DNA of 64,000 nt from Bacillota bacterium (GCA_023426125.1 JAFABI010000054.1:62001-126000), one strand, 5' to 3'. Positions 52,071-60,112 are shown, counted from the stretch's first letter. Numbers and translations are program-made. The notes: generated by a model not told the origin, from the letters alone.

Positions 52071-53333
52071 ATGGTAAAATGTGATATCAGGGACAAGGCT
52101 CTGGCACCGAAAGGCAAATTGAGGATTGAATGGGCGGACAACCAGATGCCGGTTTTGAAAATGATCAGGGAAAGATTTGCAAAGGAAAAGCCCCTGGCTG
52201 GGAAGAAAATGTCCTGCTGCCTGCATGTAACCACCGAAACGGCCAATCTGATCCGCACCTTGAAGGAAGGTGGAGCCGACATCGTGCTTTGCGCTTCCAA
52301 CCCGCTTTCCACCCAGGATGACGTTGCCGCTTCACTGGTAGTGGATTACGGAGTTCCGGTTTTTGCAATCAAGGGAGAGGACAGGGACACTTATTACAAG
52401 CATCTGGTCGCTGCCATCGAGCACGGCCCGGACATGACCCAGGATGATGGCTGTGACCTGGTGGGACTGATCCATCAGAAATATAAGGATACGGTCCTGA
52501 AGAAGGTTATCGGCGGAACGGAAGAAACCACTACGGGTGTGATCCGGCTGAAAAGTATGGAAAGGGATGGAGCTTTGCAGATTCCCATTGTTGCGGTAAA
52601 TGAGTCGGATACAAAGCACCTTTTTGACAACAGGTATGGAACCGGACAAAGCACTCTGGACGGTTTGCTGAGAGCCACCAACATCCTGCTGAGCGGCAAG
52701 ACCTTTGTAGTCTGCGGCTATGGCTGGTGCGGCAAAGGCCTGGCCATGCGGGCCAAAGGCATGGGAGCCAATGTCATCGTTACCGAAGTTGACCACATCA
52801 AAGCAATTGAGGCCGTAATGGAAGGCTTCCGGGTAATGAAGCTGGAAGAGGCCATTAAGATCGCAGATGTAGTCATTACAGTTACAGGAGACCTGAACGT
52901 TGTTGACGAAAAGCATATCAAGCTGGCGAAAGACGGCGTGATCATAGCCAATTCCGGGCATTTCAACGACGAAATCAACATAACTGCCATCGAAGATCTG
53001 GCAAAATCCAAAAGGACCGTAAGAGATTTTGTTGAGGAATATATCCTGAAGGACGGAAGAAAAGTATTCCTGCTTGCGGAGGGAAGGCTTCTGAATCTTG
53101 CCGCGGCAGAAGGACATCCTGCGGTGGTTATGGACATGAGCTTTGCCAATCAGGCCCTTGGAGCGGAGTATATCGTAAAGAATGCGGGAAAAATGGAAAA
53201 CAAGGTTCACCTGCTGCCCAAGGAAGTGGACTATGAAATTGCAAGCCTGAAGCTGGCTTCCATGGGAATAGAAATCGACGTCCTTACGGAGGAACAGATT
53301 AAGTATCTGGCATCTTGGGAGAGCGGGACCTGA
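52071..53333 (+). CDS. ahcY: S-adenosylhomocysteinase
   Basis: 420 residues, the usual bacterial length. Landmarks of the family are all there: CLHVTTETANLIRTL, CASNPLSTQDDVAASL, NESDTKHLFDNRYGTGQS with the substrate-contacting Lys/Asp, and the NAD loop VCGYGWCGKGLAM. It splits S-adenosylhomocysteine to homocysteine and adenosine, relieving product inhibition of methyltransferases. Placed behind a methyltransferase and a PfkB kinase in one operon, it completes a methyl-cycle salvage unit. GGAGG precedes the ATG. Confidence 0.96.
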   Translation: MVKCDIRDKALAPKGKLRIEWADNQMPVLKMIRERFAKEKPLAGKKMSCCLHVTTETANLIRTLKEGGADIVLCASNPLSTQDDVAASLVVDYGVPVFAIKGEDRDTYYKHLVAAIEHGPDMTQDDGCDLVGLIHQKYKDTVLKKVIGGTEETTTGVIRLKSMERDGALQIPIVAVNESDTKHLFDNRYGTGQSTLDGLLRATNILLSGKTFVVCGYGWCGKGLAMRAKGMGANVIVTEVDHIKAIEAVMEGFRVMKLEEAIKIADVVITVTGDLNVVDEKHIKLAKDGVIIANSGHFNDEINITAIEDLAKSKRTVRDFVEEYILKDGRKVFLLAEGRLLNLAAAEGHPAVVMDMSFANQALGAEYIVKNAGKMENKVHLLPKEVDYEIASLKLASMGIEIDVLTEEQIKYLASWESGT

Positions 53334-53371
53334 TAAGATATTTTTGTCATTGCTGTGAAACTCCTGGCCTG

Positions 53372-53428
53372 CAGGGCGCGCATTGCGCGTCCGCGAATGC
53401 AATCTACGTCAAACAGCTGCCGGATGGC
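53372..53428 (+). repeat. GC palindrome repeat (copy 7 of 7) with extended tail
   Basis: CAGGGCGCGCATTGCGCG and TCCG, then GCAATCTACGTCAAACAGCT and GCCGGA, the same tail as the copy near 19.75 kb. After it comes another common clostridial intergenic motif (TTGCCACGCTCCGC and CTCGCAATGAC). The rest of the 343-bp gap to the holin gene holds the hairpin near 53.53 kb and no gene. Confidence 0.8.
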
Positions 53429-53527
53429 CAATGACTGCCCCTACAGGAGGAGTTTGCCACGCTCCGCTAGCGTTAAGCTCGCAATGACATAGACTGGGAT
53501 AATTCACACAATACGTTAAAGAAGGAA

Positions 53528-53562
53528 GAAAGCCATTCGGATATAGAAGTCCGGATGGCTTT
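53528..53562 (+). terminator. Hairpin terminator-like structure
   Basis: AAAGCCATTCGGA and TCCGGATGGCTTT form an 12-13 bp stem with one mismatch, followed by AAATTTTG. Weak T-run, so a partial terminator for the methyl-cycle operon or a mobile scar. Confidence 0.5.
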
Positions 53563-53676
53563 AAATTTTGCCTTTCAACGGGAAAACTGTTTCATCCGTG
53601 CACCCGGAAACCTGAGTTGGAACACAATTTAAACCGGGAACATAAAACAATGGTATAGACAGGAAAGGGTGATGGT

Positions 53677-53874
53677 ATGCAGCAGAACAGATTAAGAAGC
53701 CCGGTGTTTTGGGGCGCGGTAGTGGCGCAGATAATTTCCGTGGGGCATTTGGCCGGTTTCTGGCAAAAATACGGGATCGATACAGGAGTTGTTGGTGATG
53801 TTGTAGCGGGCATATTGCAGCTAGGGGTGCTGTTTGGATTATTGAATGACCCGACGAAGGCAGATGGATTCTAA
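53677..53874 (+). CDS. Small phage holin-like membrane protein
   Basis: 65 residues with two helices (SPVFWGAVVAQIISVGHLAGF and GDVVAGILQLGVLFGLLNDP). The LLNDPTKADGF end matches the LGIVNDPTTKG end of phi-LC3-type holins, which release endolysin by making pores. AAAGGGTGATG precedes the ATG. It is followed by a broken endolysin-like tail, so it looks like prophage scrap rather than an active lysis gene. Confidence 0.72.
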   Translation: MQQNRLRSPVFWGAVVAQIISVGHLAGFWQKYGIDTGVVGDVVAGILQLGVLFGLLNDPTKADGF

Positions 53875-53894
53875 GGAGGGCTTATGAGTAAAAG

Positions 53895-54008
53895 TTGAAA
53901 AAGGCGCTGGAATTCATCGGCGCAAAGTCCGGAATTGACACCAATCACTGGTACCAGCAGGCGAAAGAGGTAAAATGGCTGGATGAATGCTTCATAAAAA
54001 TTGCATAG
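53895..54008 (+). pseudogene. Endolysin C-terminal remnant
   Basis: A 37-codon stretch reading LKKALEFIGAKSGIDTNHW then YQQAKEVKWLDECFIKIA and stop. This WxxxAKxxKWLDECFIKIA pattern resembles the C-terminal tail of clostridial phage N-acetylmuramoyl-L-alanine amidases. The catalytic part is absent and the preceding ATG (GGAGGGCTTATG) runs out of frame. With the holin it marks a decayed lysis module. Confidence 0.5.
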
Positions 54009-54044
54009 GGCTTTGGCGGAATGTGAATTCCATAGGAAAGGAAG

Positions 54045-54072
54045 AGGGCCATTTTGTTGTGGCCCTTTTTTT
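54045..54072 (+). terminator. Rho-independent terminator
   Basis: AGGGCCA and TGGCCCT around an eight-base loop, followed by seven T. Confidence 0.88.
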
Positions 54073-54157
54073 GTTATACTTTCGCCATAATAATTTCCAG
54101 ATGATAGAGACAAACATCGGTTTAATCCGTATAATTAGGATATAAGGGGGAGGTTTT

Positions 54158-55015
54158 ATGGTTAGCTATTTATCAATCTTTTTTATGGCTGTTACATTTC
54201 TTCTTGCGGTTGGATTTCCAACCGGCCTTGTAATTTACTTTTACAAAAAACAGAGGATATCCGTCCCTGCAGTACTGGTTGGAGCCCTGATGTTTTTCGT
54301 ATTCCAGGTGATAACCAGAATACCGGCTTTGGCGGTTATCCAGAACCAGACCTGGTTTAAGGACTTTGCTGCACAGAATCTAATACTCACAGGGATTCTT
54401 ATTGCTTTCAGCGCCGGGCTTTTTGAAACTGCAGGAAGGTTTATCGGCTTGCGGTTTCTTCTTAGAAAGAAACTGGACAGAAAGAACGGTATTGCATACG
54501 GTATCGGGCATGGCGGAATAGAGGCCGTATTGCTGGTGGGTTTGAGCTATATCGGAAACATCGTTTACAGTATTTTCATTAACGCCGGCGCTGTAAGCAG
54601 CGAGCTTGTGCCGCAGCTTCTGAGTACGCCGCCGGATTGGTTCCTGGCTGCCGGCATCGAACGCGTTTTTACGATCTTGTTTCATATTGCAGCAGCCTTG
54701 CTGGTGACTTATGGTATCATGTACAACAAAAAAATATATATCCTGTACTGCTTGCTTCTTCACACTTTGGTGGATGGCGTGGCAGTCATTCTTCAAATTT
54801 ACAAGTTACCTGTATGGGGGATTGAGGGCTGGGTGGCGGTTGTCGGACTTTTAAGCCTTCTGTTTATAGTAAAATCAAGAAGAATGTTCATGATAGCACC
54901 TGCGGGCAGCAAGAGCGAAAGTGCCGAAAATAACGAAGAGGCTGCAAAAGAGGGAGAAGGCGCTGAAAAAAATGGTGAAATTGTCAAAGAAAACGAAGGA
55001 GGCAATAAAAAATGA
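54158..55015 (+). CDS. YhfC-family integral membrane protease-like protein
   Basis: 285 residues with about eight membrane helices. The conserved FETAGRFIG and GIGHGGIEAVLLVG motifs (Glu and His) belong to the YhfC family of putative glutamic-type intramembrane proteases. The last 40 residues are a highly charged tail (AENNEEAAKEGEGAEKNGE). The stop overlaps the start of the DUF3887 gene (ATGA), a usual pairing. Confidence 0.88.
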   Translation: MVSYLSIFFMAVTFLLAVGFPTGLVIYFYKKQRISVPAVLVGALMFFVFQVITRIPALAVIQNQTWFKDFAAQNLILTGILIAFSAGLFETAGRFIGLRFLLRKKLDRKNGIAYGIGHGGIEAVLLVGLSYIGNIVYSIFINAGAVSSELVPQLLSTPPDWFLAAGIERVFTILFHIAAALLVTYGIMYNKKIYILYCLLLHTLVDGVAVILQIYKLPVWGIEGWVAVVGLLSLLFIVKSRRMFMIAPAGSKSESAENNEEAAKEGEGAEKNGEIVKENEGGNKK

Positions 55016-55413
55016 AAATAATTCAAAGGGCTTTGGTATTTCTTGTTCTTGCAGGGCTGCTGACAAGCCTGGCGGGCTGCAATGCCCCGAAGGTGGAAGC
55101 AGCGAACGCCGACGAGGTGAAGGTATACGCCGATCCGGCCGCGGAGAAGATATTTGCCGGGATCAGTGAAAAGAACTACGCCGGGTTTTCCGAGGATTTT
55201 GACCAGAAGATGAAAGAGAGTCTTACCGAAGAAAAATTCAACGAGATCGTAAATCAACTGGGAGAATGCGAAGGACAGGGCATCACCGGTGCGGACAGCG
55301 TGCAGGGATTCACCAGGGCTTACTACAAAGCAAAGAGCAGCAAGCTTGCCGAGGTGACATTTACAATCGTTTTTTCCGGGGACAAAAAGGTATCCGGGCT
55401 GTTTTATAAATGA
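55012..55413 (+). CDS. DUF3887 lipoprotein
   Basis: 133 residues. Signal peptide with lipobox TSLAGC, then a compact alpha/beta domain (KIFAGISEKNYAGFSEDFDQ; VTFTIVFSGDKKVSGLFYK) that fits DUF3887, a fold often fused or adjacent to YhfC or serine hydrolases. The ATG shares bases with the YhfC stop. Its stop codon is embedded in ATGA, directly followed by the structured RNA-like block. Confidence 0.85.
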   Translation: MKIIQRALVFLVLAGLLTSLAGCNAPKVEAANADEVKVYADPAAEKIFAGISEKNYAGFSEDFDQKMKESLTEEKFNEIVNQLGECEGQGITGADSVQGFTRAYYKAKSSKLAEVTFTIVFSGDKKVSGLFYK

Positions 55414-55706
55414 AGAGAGTAAAACGATAAAGCATGCAGACAGGACCATACAGATTTAAATGCAGATAAAAACATAGCAGTAAGCGCAGTCCTGGCGGCT
55501 AGGTTAAAATTAACCTGCAGAACAGGTACCTATGGGGTATAATCCCGCATGGGAGGGTAGCGTGGCACTACCTGTGGTTTCATTGATGAAGGTGGGTCGG
55601 AAACGGAACAACGGGAGATTTAATCTTCTCCACCAGAGATAGTAACCACCTAACTTTCACAAGGAAGCTCCTCAATTCAGAAGAGGATGTCACTTGCTTT
55701 CCTAAA
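55414..55706 (+). ncRNA. Structured block resembling an IS200/IS605 omega RNA (HEARO-like)
   Basis: No gene lies here, but nested pairings are obvious: AGGTTA/TAACCT at 55501-55516, ACAGGTA (55522) with TACCTGT (55569) enclosing GTAGCGTGGCACTAC, AGGTGG (55590) with CCACCT (55646) enclosing GGGAGATTTAATCTTCTCC, and the terminal CTCCTC/GAAGAGG followed by ATGTCACTTG. The final AAGCTCCTC...GAGGATGTCAC is the layout of IS605-type right ends. The block begins right after an ATGA. HEARO RNAs are known to lie 3' of ATGA or GTGA and are the guide RNAs of IscB elements. No IscB or TnpB gene is adjacent. Family assignment is from memory. Confidence 0.42.
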
Positions 55707-55887
55707 CTTTCTTGTGCCGCTCACCCTGATGCCAGGGCCTATCGGTTTTTTTTTCATTTTCATATGCTTCAGATAATTTTTCCAACCATGTTCTATATTT
55801 TATTTCAAATTCAATATCGTTTTGCTCCCTGGCTCTGATCCACCCGGGTTTTTCCTTGCATGCATCCAGCAATTCCCGATATGTCAT
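55702..55887 (-). CDS. Small charged protein, unknown function
   Basis: 61 residues, strongly charged (DACKEKPGWIRAREQNDIEF; EAYENEKKTDRPWHQGERHKKV), probably helical and cytoplasmic. GGAGG lies 8 bases before the ATG, which argues for a real gene despite the small size. I do not recognise it. It follows the small membrane-protein gene on the same strand, and its stop reaches the edge of the RNA-like block. Confidence 0.6.
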   Translation of the reverse strand: MTYRELLDACKEKPGWIRAREQNDIEFEIKYRTWLEKLSEAYENEKKTDRPWHQGERHKKV

Positions 55888-55911
55888 TGAAATCGCCTCC
55901 GGTAACTAAAA

Positions 55912-56022
55912 TTACGTTTCGGAATCGCGGAAGAAAATAGGACATATGAATATTATAATTACAATAATTATAATAATCCATATCCAGCCAAAGCCAAAGA
56001 AGCGGTTTTCATCTTCAGCCAT
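55912..56022 (-). CDS. 36-residue single-pass membrane peptide (YjcZ-like)
   Basis: MAEDENRFFGFGWIWIIIII begins the peptide, which continues as VIIIFICPIFFRDSET. One hydrophobic helix spans almost half of it. GCAGGTG lies before the ATG at a suitable distance. Very small proteins with this FGxGWIWIIIII pattern are common in spore formers (the YjcZ type), often sporulation-expressed. It is the leading gene of the minus-strand pair. Confidence 0.6.
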   Translation of the reverse strand: MAEDENRFFGFGWIWIIIIIVIIIFICPIFFRDSET

Positions 56023-56156
56023 CAATAACACCTGCCTTATTTTATATTGATATATTGTATGAAAGAAATGGAAATAGAGTTACATAAATACAAAAACCAT
56101 ACTGGATTGATTCGCGAATTTCCAGTTTTCGTAAACTGCACTTTACGATTTTTGTA

Positions 56157-56185
56157 TTGACAGTGATATATTACTGTGGTATATT
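56157..56185 (+). promoter_or_regulatory. Sigma-A promoter of the aminotransferase/importer operon
   Basis: TTGACA (56157-56162) and TATATT (56180-56185) are 17 bases apart. The palindromic operator follows 23 bases after the -10 box. The remaining leader to the start codon at 56401 contains a short direct repeat (ACGAATGATGAATG, ACGAATGATG). Confidence 0.85.
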
Positions 56186-56208
56186 CGTTTTATCGAAACG
56201 TAATACGT

Positions 56209-56224
56209 ATTACGAATGATGAAT
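56209..56224. promoter_or_regulatory. Palindromic operator, probable GntR/FadR binding site
   Basis: CGTAATACGTATTACG is a perfect 16-bp palindrome just downstream of the transcription start expected from the promoter. Such sites at +15 to +35 allow repression by road-block. The GntR-family gene inside the operon is the obvious candidate repressor. Confidence 0.7.
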
Positions 56225-56400
56225 GACGAATGATGTATAAATTTTGTCGTCTGCAGTTTTCCATGGGATGAACATAACTTAATAATGGTGAGTACGGGGG
56301 TGATACTTGCATAAGGGGTTCATAAATCCAGTCATACAGTGTGGTATAGACAGAAATATTGAATTTCATTCACAAATTACATGAAAAGAGTGTTAGAAAA

Positions 56401-57738
56401 ATGCAAACTAGTTATTACAGAGAAAAACTTAATGAACAGTATTTGTTGGCACAAAAAGTTATGCCGGGTGGCGTCAATTCGTCTGTGAGGTATAACAATG
56501 CAATCGGGCTGCCTTTCTACATATCCCATGCCAAAGGGGGCATACTCTACGACCTGTCAGGTCGTCCGGTGATTGATATGTGTTGCGCCCATGGCGCCGG
56601 TTTGTTGGGGAATGGAAATCCCCTGATCGATGAAGCTGTAAGAATTGCTTCCTCCATAGGATATTGCAATTCCATGGAGACGGTATACCATGAACAATTA
56701 GCACGCGAAGTTTGCGATGTGATCCCCTGTTCGGATAAAGTGCGTTTTGTCAATTCCGGGACGGAAGCCACTTTACATCTGATCCGTCTTTGTAGGGCCG
56801 TAACGGGCAAAAAGAAGATTATCAGGATGGAAGGCCACTTCCATGGGTACCATGAATGTATCTATATCGGAGGGAAGCCGCCTAAAGAGAAGCTGGCGGA
56901 TAATAGGGAGCATCCGTATATTGAGAGTCCGGGTATTCTTGATGAATATGCTTTGCCAATTATACCGATCCCTTTCAATGATGTCGATCAGCTGAATAAA
57001 GCACTGGAGAAACATGGTAAGGAAACCGCGCTCCTGATCCTTGAGCCTATTTGCTACAATACAGGTGGAATGAAGCCGCTTCCCGGATATCTTGAGTATC
57101 TTCGTGAAGTTACAAAGCGTGAAGGAATACTGCTATTCTTCGATGAAGTGCAGTCATCTTTCAAAAAGTCACCCGGAGGTGCTCAGCAGGATTTTGGCGT
57201 AGTGCCCGACGTATGTACGATCGGTAAAGCTTTTGGAGGTGGCATGCCTTTGTCCGCGATGTGTGGCAGAGCTGATATTATGGATGAGTTACAGCCCACA
57301 GGGAACACGCAGCATAGCGGAACTTTCAATGCTCCTCTCATCAATGTGCTTGCCGGTCTTCAGTTCATGAAGGAGATCAAAAAGCCGGAATTCTACGCTG
57401 GTTTGGAAGCTCTGGGCAATAGGCTGTATTCAGGCCTGCAAAACATTATTGATAAATACGATCTGAATATGTGCCTCACGCATCATGGCGCAAGGTTCAA
57501 TATCGTGCTCGGAAGAAAGGATACCCCGGTTCGCTACGAGGATACCTTTACCCACGATAAGAATGTTATGCTGAATTTTGTTGGCAAATGCATAGATCAG
57601 GGTGTGTACTTCCACGATTATGGCGGAGGTCCTGCGCATCACGGATTCTCAGCTTCACACACATTTGAGGATATTGACAAAGTTTTATATGTAGTAGAAA
57701 ATGTTCTTATGACCATGCATGGCGAAAAAATGCTTTAG
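56401..57738 (+). CDS. Class III PLP aminotransferase (glutamate-1-semialdehyde aminomutase-like)
   Basis: 445 residues. Family features: VMPGGVNSSVRY near the start, FVNSGTEATLHLIRL for cofactor phosphate, EGHFHGYHEC, LLFFDEVQSSF with the PLP-pairing Asp, and the Schiff-base Lys in CTIGKAFGGGMPLSAM. It resembles HemL but lies with a peptide-type importer and a FadR-type regulator, so a catabolic omega- or beta-amino acid aminotransferase or aminomutase is more likely than heme synthesis. The start is uncertain (a TTG 14 codons earlier is in frame). Confidence 0.88.
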   Translation: MQTSYYREKLNEQYLLAQKVMPGGVNSSVRYNNAIGLPFYISHAKGGILYDLSGRPVIDMCCAHGAGLLGNGNPLIDEAVRIASSIGYCNSMETVYHEQLAREVCDVIPCSDKVRFVNSGTEATLHLIRLCRAVTGKKKIIRMEGHFHGYHECIYIGGKPPKEKLADNREHPYIESPGILDEYALPIIPIPFNDVDQLNKALEKHGKETALLILEPICYNTGGMKPLPGYLEYLREVTKREGILLFFDEVQSSFKKSPGGAQQDFGVVPDVCTIGKAFGGGMPLSAMCGRADIMDELQPTGNTQHSGTFNAPLINVLAGLQFMKEIKKPEFYAGLEALGNRLYSGLQNIIDKYDLNMCLTHHGARFNIVLGRKDTPVRYEDTFTHDKNVMLNFVGKCIDQGVYFHDYGGGPAHHGFSASHTFEDIDKVLYVVENVLMTMHGEKML

Positions 57739-57768
57739 TATTCGCTTCATAGGCTGAGGAGGTATTTC

Positions 57769-58476
57769 ATGTCCGATATAAAGATTGATAAACGTTCTAA
57801 GGATACTCAGATTGTCGAGTATATACTTGACAAGATTAAAAACAACGAGTGGCCTGCAGGTACAAAAATACCAAATGAATTCAATCTTGCCGAAAGCCTA
57901 AACGTCAGCCGAGTATCAATAAGACAGGCGGTTTCGCAACTGAGAGGCCAGGGAATTTTGAGCGTAAGACGCGGAGACGGAACGTTCGTCAATGAAATCA
58001 GCTCTGCCCAATACTTTGATAATGTATTGAGGCTGTTGGTGCTGGACGGGCAAAGGTATAACGAGGTTCAGGAATTGCGTAAAGTGATCGAACCTATGAT
58101 CGTTTATATCATCTGCGAGAAATGCAGCGAAGAGGATCTGGCGCTTATGCAGGAGTGCATCGATAAGCAAAGTATCGCTATAAATGAAAATGACCGTGAC
58201 AAGTTCATCGAGCAGGATAACAGATTCCACAGGATTCTGGCAGAGGCTACCAAGAATGAACTTATCATACGATGCATCGATATGGTTCAAGAGCTTTTAA
58301 AATACGCTATGCAGGATTCTGTGAACTATATCGGGTTTCAGGATAGTGTGGAGTACCACGAAAATATTCTTAACAAAATCCGGCAGAACAAGCCCGAAGA
58401 GGCAGCCAAAGTTATGTACAAACACATTGAGAACAACATCACGACCTATAAGTTAAAGACCATAAATAAGGGCTAA
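57769..58476 (+). CDS. GntR/FadR-family transcriptional regulator
   Basis: 235 residues. Winged helix at residues 12-80 (IVEYILDKIKNNEWPAGTKIPNE; LNVSRVSIRQAVSQLRGQGILSVRRGDGTFV), and an all-helical FCD domain with the metal/ligand pattern (DNRFHRILAEATKN; EYHENILNKI). FCD-type regulators sense organic acids or amino acids. GGAGG precedes the ATG. Its likely operator is the perfect palindrome before the aminotransferase gene. Confidence 0.93.
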   Translation: MSDIKIDKRSKDTQIVEYILDKIKNNEWPAGTKIPNEFNLAESLNVSRVSIRQAVSQLRGQGILSVRRGDGTFVNEISSAQYFDNVLRLLVLDGQRYNEVQELRKVIEPMIVYIICEKCSEEDLALMQECIDKQSIAINENDRDKFIEQDNRFHRILAEATKNELIIRCIDMVQELLKYAMQDSVNYIGFQDSVEYHENILNKIRQNKPEEAAKVMYKHIENNITTYKLKTINKG

Positions 58477-58534
58477 TTATCACAGAAACTCTTTCTATCC
58501 TTTAAAAATTAATATCTTGAGGAGGTTCAAAATA

Positions 58535-60112
58535 ATGAAGAAACTTTTTGTTTCATTCTTGGTAATAGTTTTATGCGCATCTTTGCTTGCGGCTTGCGGC
58601 AGTAACGCATCCGACTCAACTTCCGGCGCGAAGACATCGATTGATGATAAGGCTCCTTCCGACAGTGGGAAACCGGGCTCTTCAGCCGGGAAGAATGTAT
58701 TTCGGTTTGCACGCCCGGAAGCATTCATGACATGGGACACTTTTAACCAGAATGCGCTTACGAACATGATGCTCAATCCTTTGGTATTTGATACACTCGT
58801 ATACAAGACAGAGGACGGATCCTTTGAGCCCCTGATTGCAAAAGAGTGGTCGATATCCACCGATGGTCTCGTCTATACCTTCACGCTTAACGAGGGCATC
58901 AAGTTCCATAACGGAGAGGAGCTTACTGCCGATGACGTCAAGGTAACGTGGGACCGGGTACTTGTTCCGGACAGTACGCTTGTAACCAAGGCGATGTTTA
59001 GTAACATTGAAGCGGTAAAAGAAATTGATGAGTATACTGTTGCATTTAAGCTTATTGAGCCCAACGGATTCTTCCTGTCACTTTTGAGCCAGTATCCTAT
59101 TACACCGGGGGATCTGTATAAGGAAAAAGGTCCCGCGATGTTCGATTCTCCAGTAGGCTCCGGCCCGTTCAAATTTGTTTCCTGGGAACCCGGCAAGAAG
59201 ATGGTGCTTGAGCGTAATTACGATTATTGGGGAGAATGTGCCTCCAATGTAGATATTTTTGAGTATCATGTAATAAACGAGGATACCACTCGTTTGTCTG
59301 CAGTCCGTACCGGCGATATTGATATGTCCGATACCATCCCGGGCGATCAGCTGGACATTTTAAAGAAGGATGGTCTTGAGATAAAATCCGTATTGTCCGC
59401 CGATCAGCTTTACATAGGCTTCCAGTTCCTTGACAGCCCATTTGCCGACTACAATGCAAGAATGGCCTTTAACCACGCCCTTGACCGCGAAGGCCTTGTG
59501 TCCATACTTGGCTCCGGGCGTCCTGCTTCATGGCCTTGCGGAGAAGGTTCCATCGGCTACGATACTAACTCGAAAATGATCGAGTACAATGTGGAGCTTG
59601 CAAAGGAGTACCTTGCGAAATCCGGCTATAAAGGTGAAGAGATTCGCCTTATAGGTCCGATTGGAAGTTACGAAAAAATCAATGAAACGCTGGCTGCCAT
59701 ACACAACATGCTTACTGCCGCAGGCTTTAAAGTAAAGCTTGAGCAATTGGAGGGAGCTGCATTTGGCGAGGCTCGCAAGGCTGGCAAGTATGATGCATAT
59801 ATTGTCGGCTGCTCTTTCCCGGGCGGCGACGGCTACCAATTCCTTAATCAGAGAGTGGTTGGCGATTCGCTCACTTCCCACTATAAGAGCGAAGAACTCA
59901 ACACGGCGATCATAACCTCCAACAAGGAAGTGGATCCCGCTAAACGCGCAGAACTTTTGAAAACCGCATATACATTGCTCATGAAAGATTCCGCTCCTAT
60001 GAACTTTATTTATCAGTATCAGTTCAACTATGCTTACCGTCCGGGAATCAGCGGCGTTGAATTTCGGATAGACAAGATCCCAATGTTCAAGAACGTCGTT
60101 AAAGGCAACTGA
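58535..60112 (+). CDS. Peptide/nickel-type ABC substrate-binding lipoprotein (DppA/OppA family)
   Basis: 525 residues, start fixed by GAGGAGG 8 bases upstream. Lipobox SLLAAC. Family 5 binding-protein features follow: FRFARPEAFMTWDTFNQN, LVYTFTLNEGIKFHNGEELTADDVKVTWDR split into GIKFHNGEELTADDVKVTW, GSGPFKFVSWEPGKKM and MAFNHALDREGLV. Ligands range from peptides to opines and nickel chelates; it is not possible to say which. A perfect hairpin without T-run follows the gene. Confidence 0.93.
   Translation: MKKLFVSFLVIVLCASLLAACGSNASDSTSGAKTSIDDKAPSDSGKPGSSAGKNVFRFARPEAFMTWDTFNQNALTNMMLNPLVFDTLVYKTEDGSFEPLIAKEWSISTDGLVYTFTLNEGIKFHNGEELTADDVKVTWDRVLVPDSTLVTKAMFSNIEAVKEIDEYTVAFKLIEPNGFFLSLLSQYPITPGDLYKEKGPAMFDSPVGSGPFKFVSWEPGKKMVLERNYDYWGECASNVDIFEYHVINEDTTRLSAVRTGDIDMSDTIPGDQLDILKKDGLEIKSVLSADQLYIGFQFLDSPFADYNARMAFNHALDREGLVSILGSGRPASWPCGEGSIGYDTNSKMIEYNVELAKEYLAKSGYKGEEIRLIGPIGSYEKINETLAAIHNMLTAAGFKVKLEQLEGAAFGEARKAGKYDAYIVGCSFPGGDGYQFLNQRVVGDSLTSHYKSEELNTAIITSNKEVDPAKRAELLKTAYTLLMKDSAPMNFIYQYQFNYAYRPGISGVEFRIDKIPMFKNVVKGN

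Noticed and set aside
52332..53402. Long minus-strand frame opposite the S-adenosylhomocysteinase gene
   Set aside because: Antisense to a highly conserved gene and starts inside a GC palindrome repeat; not coding.
53677..54072. Intact prophage
   Set aside because: Only a holin-like gene and an endolysin tail remain; no integrase, capsid or packaging gene is seen nearby.
55500..55660. T-box riboswitch or other aminoacyl-tRNA leader
   Set aside because: GGGTGG-type T-box sequence and a downstream synthetase or amino acid gene are lacking; the pairing pattern fits an IS200/IS605 RNA better.
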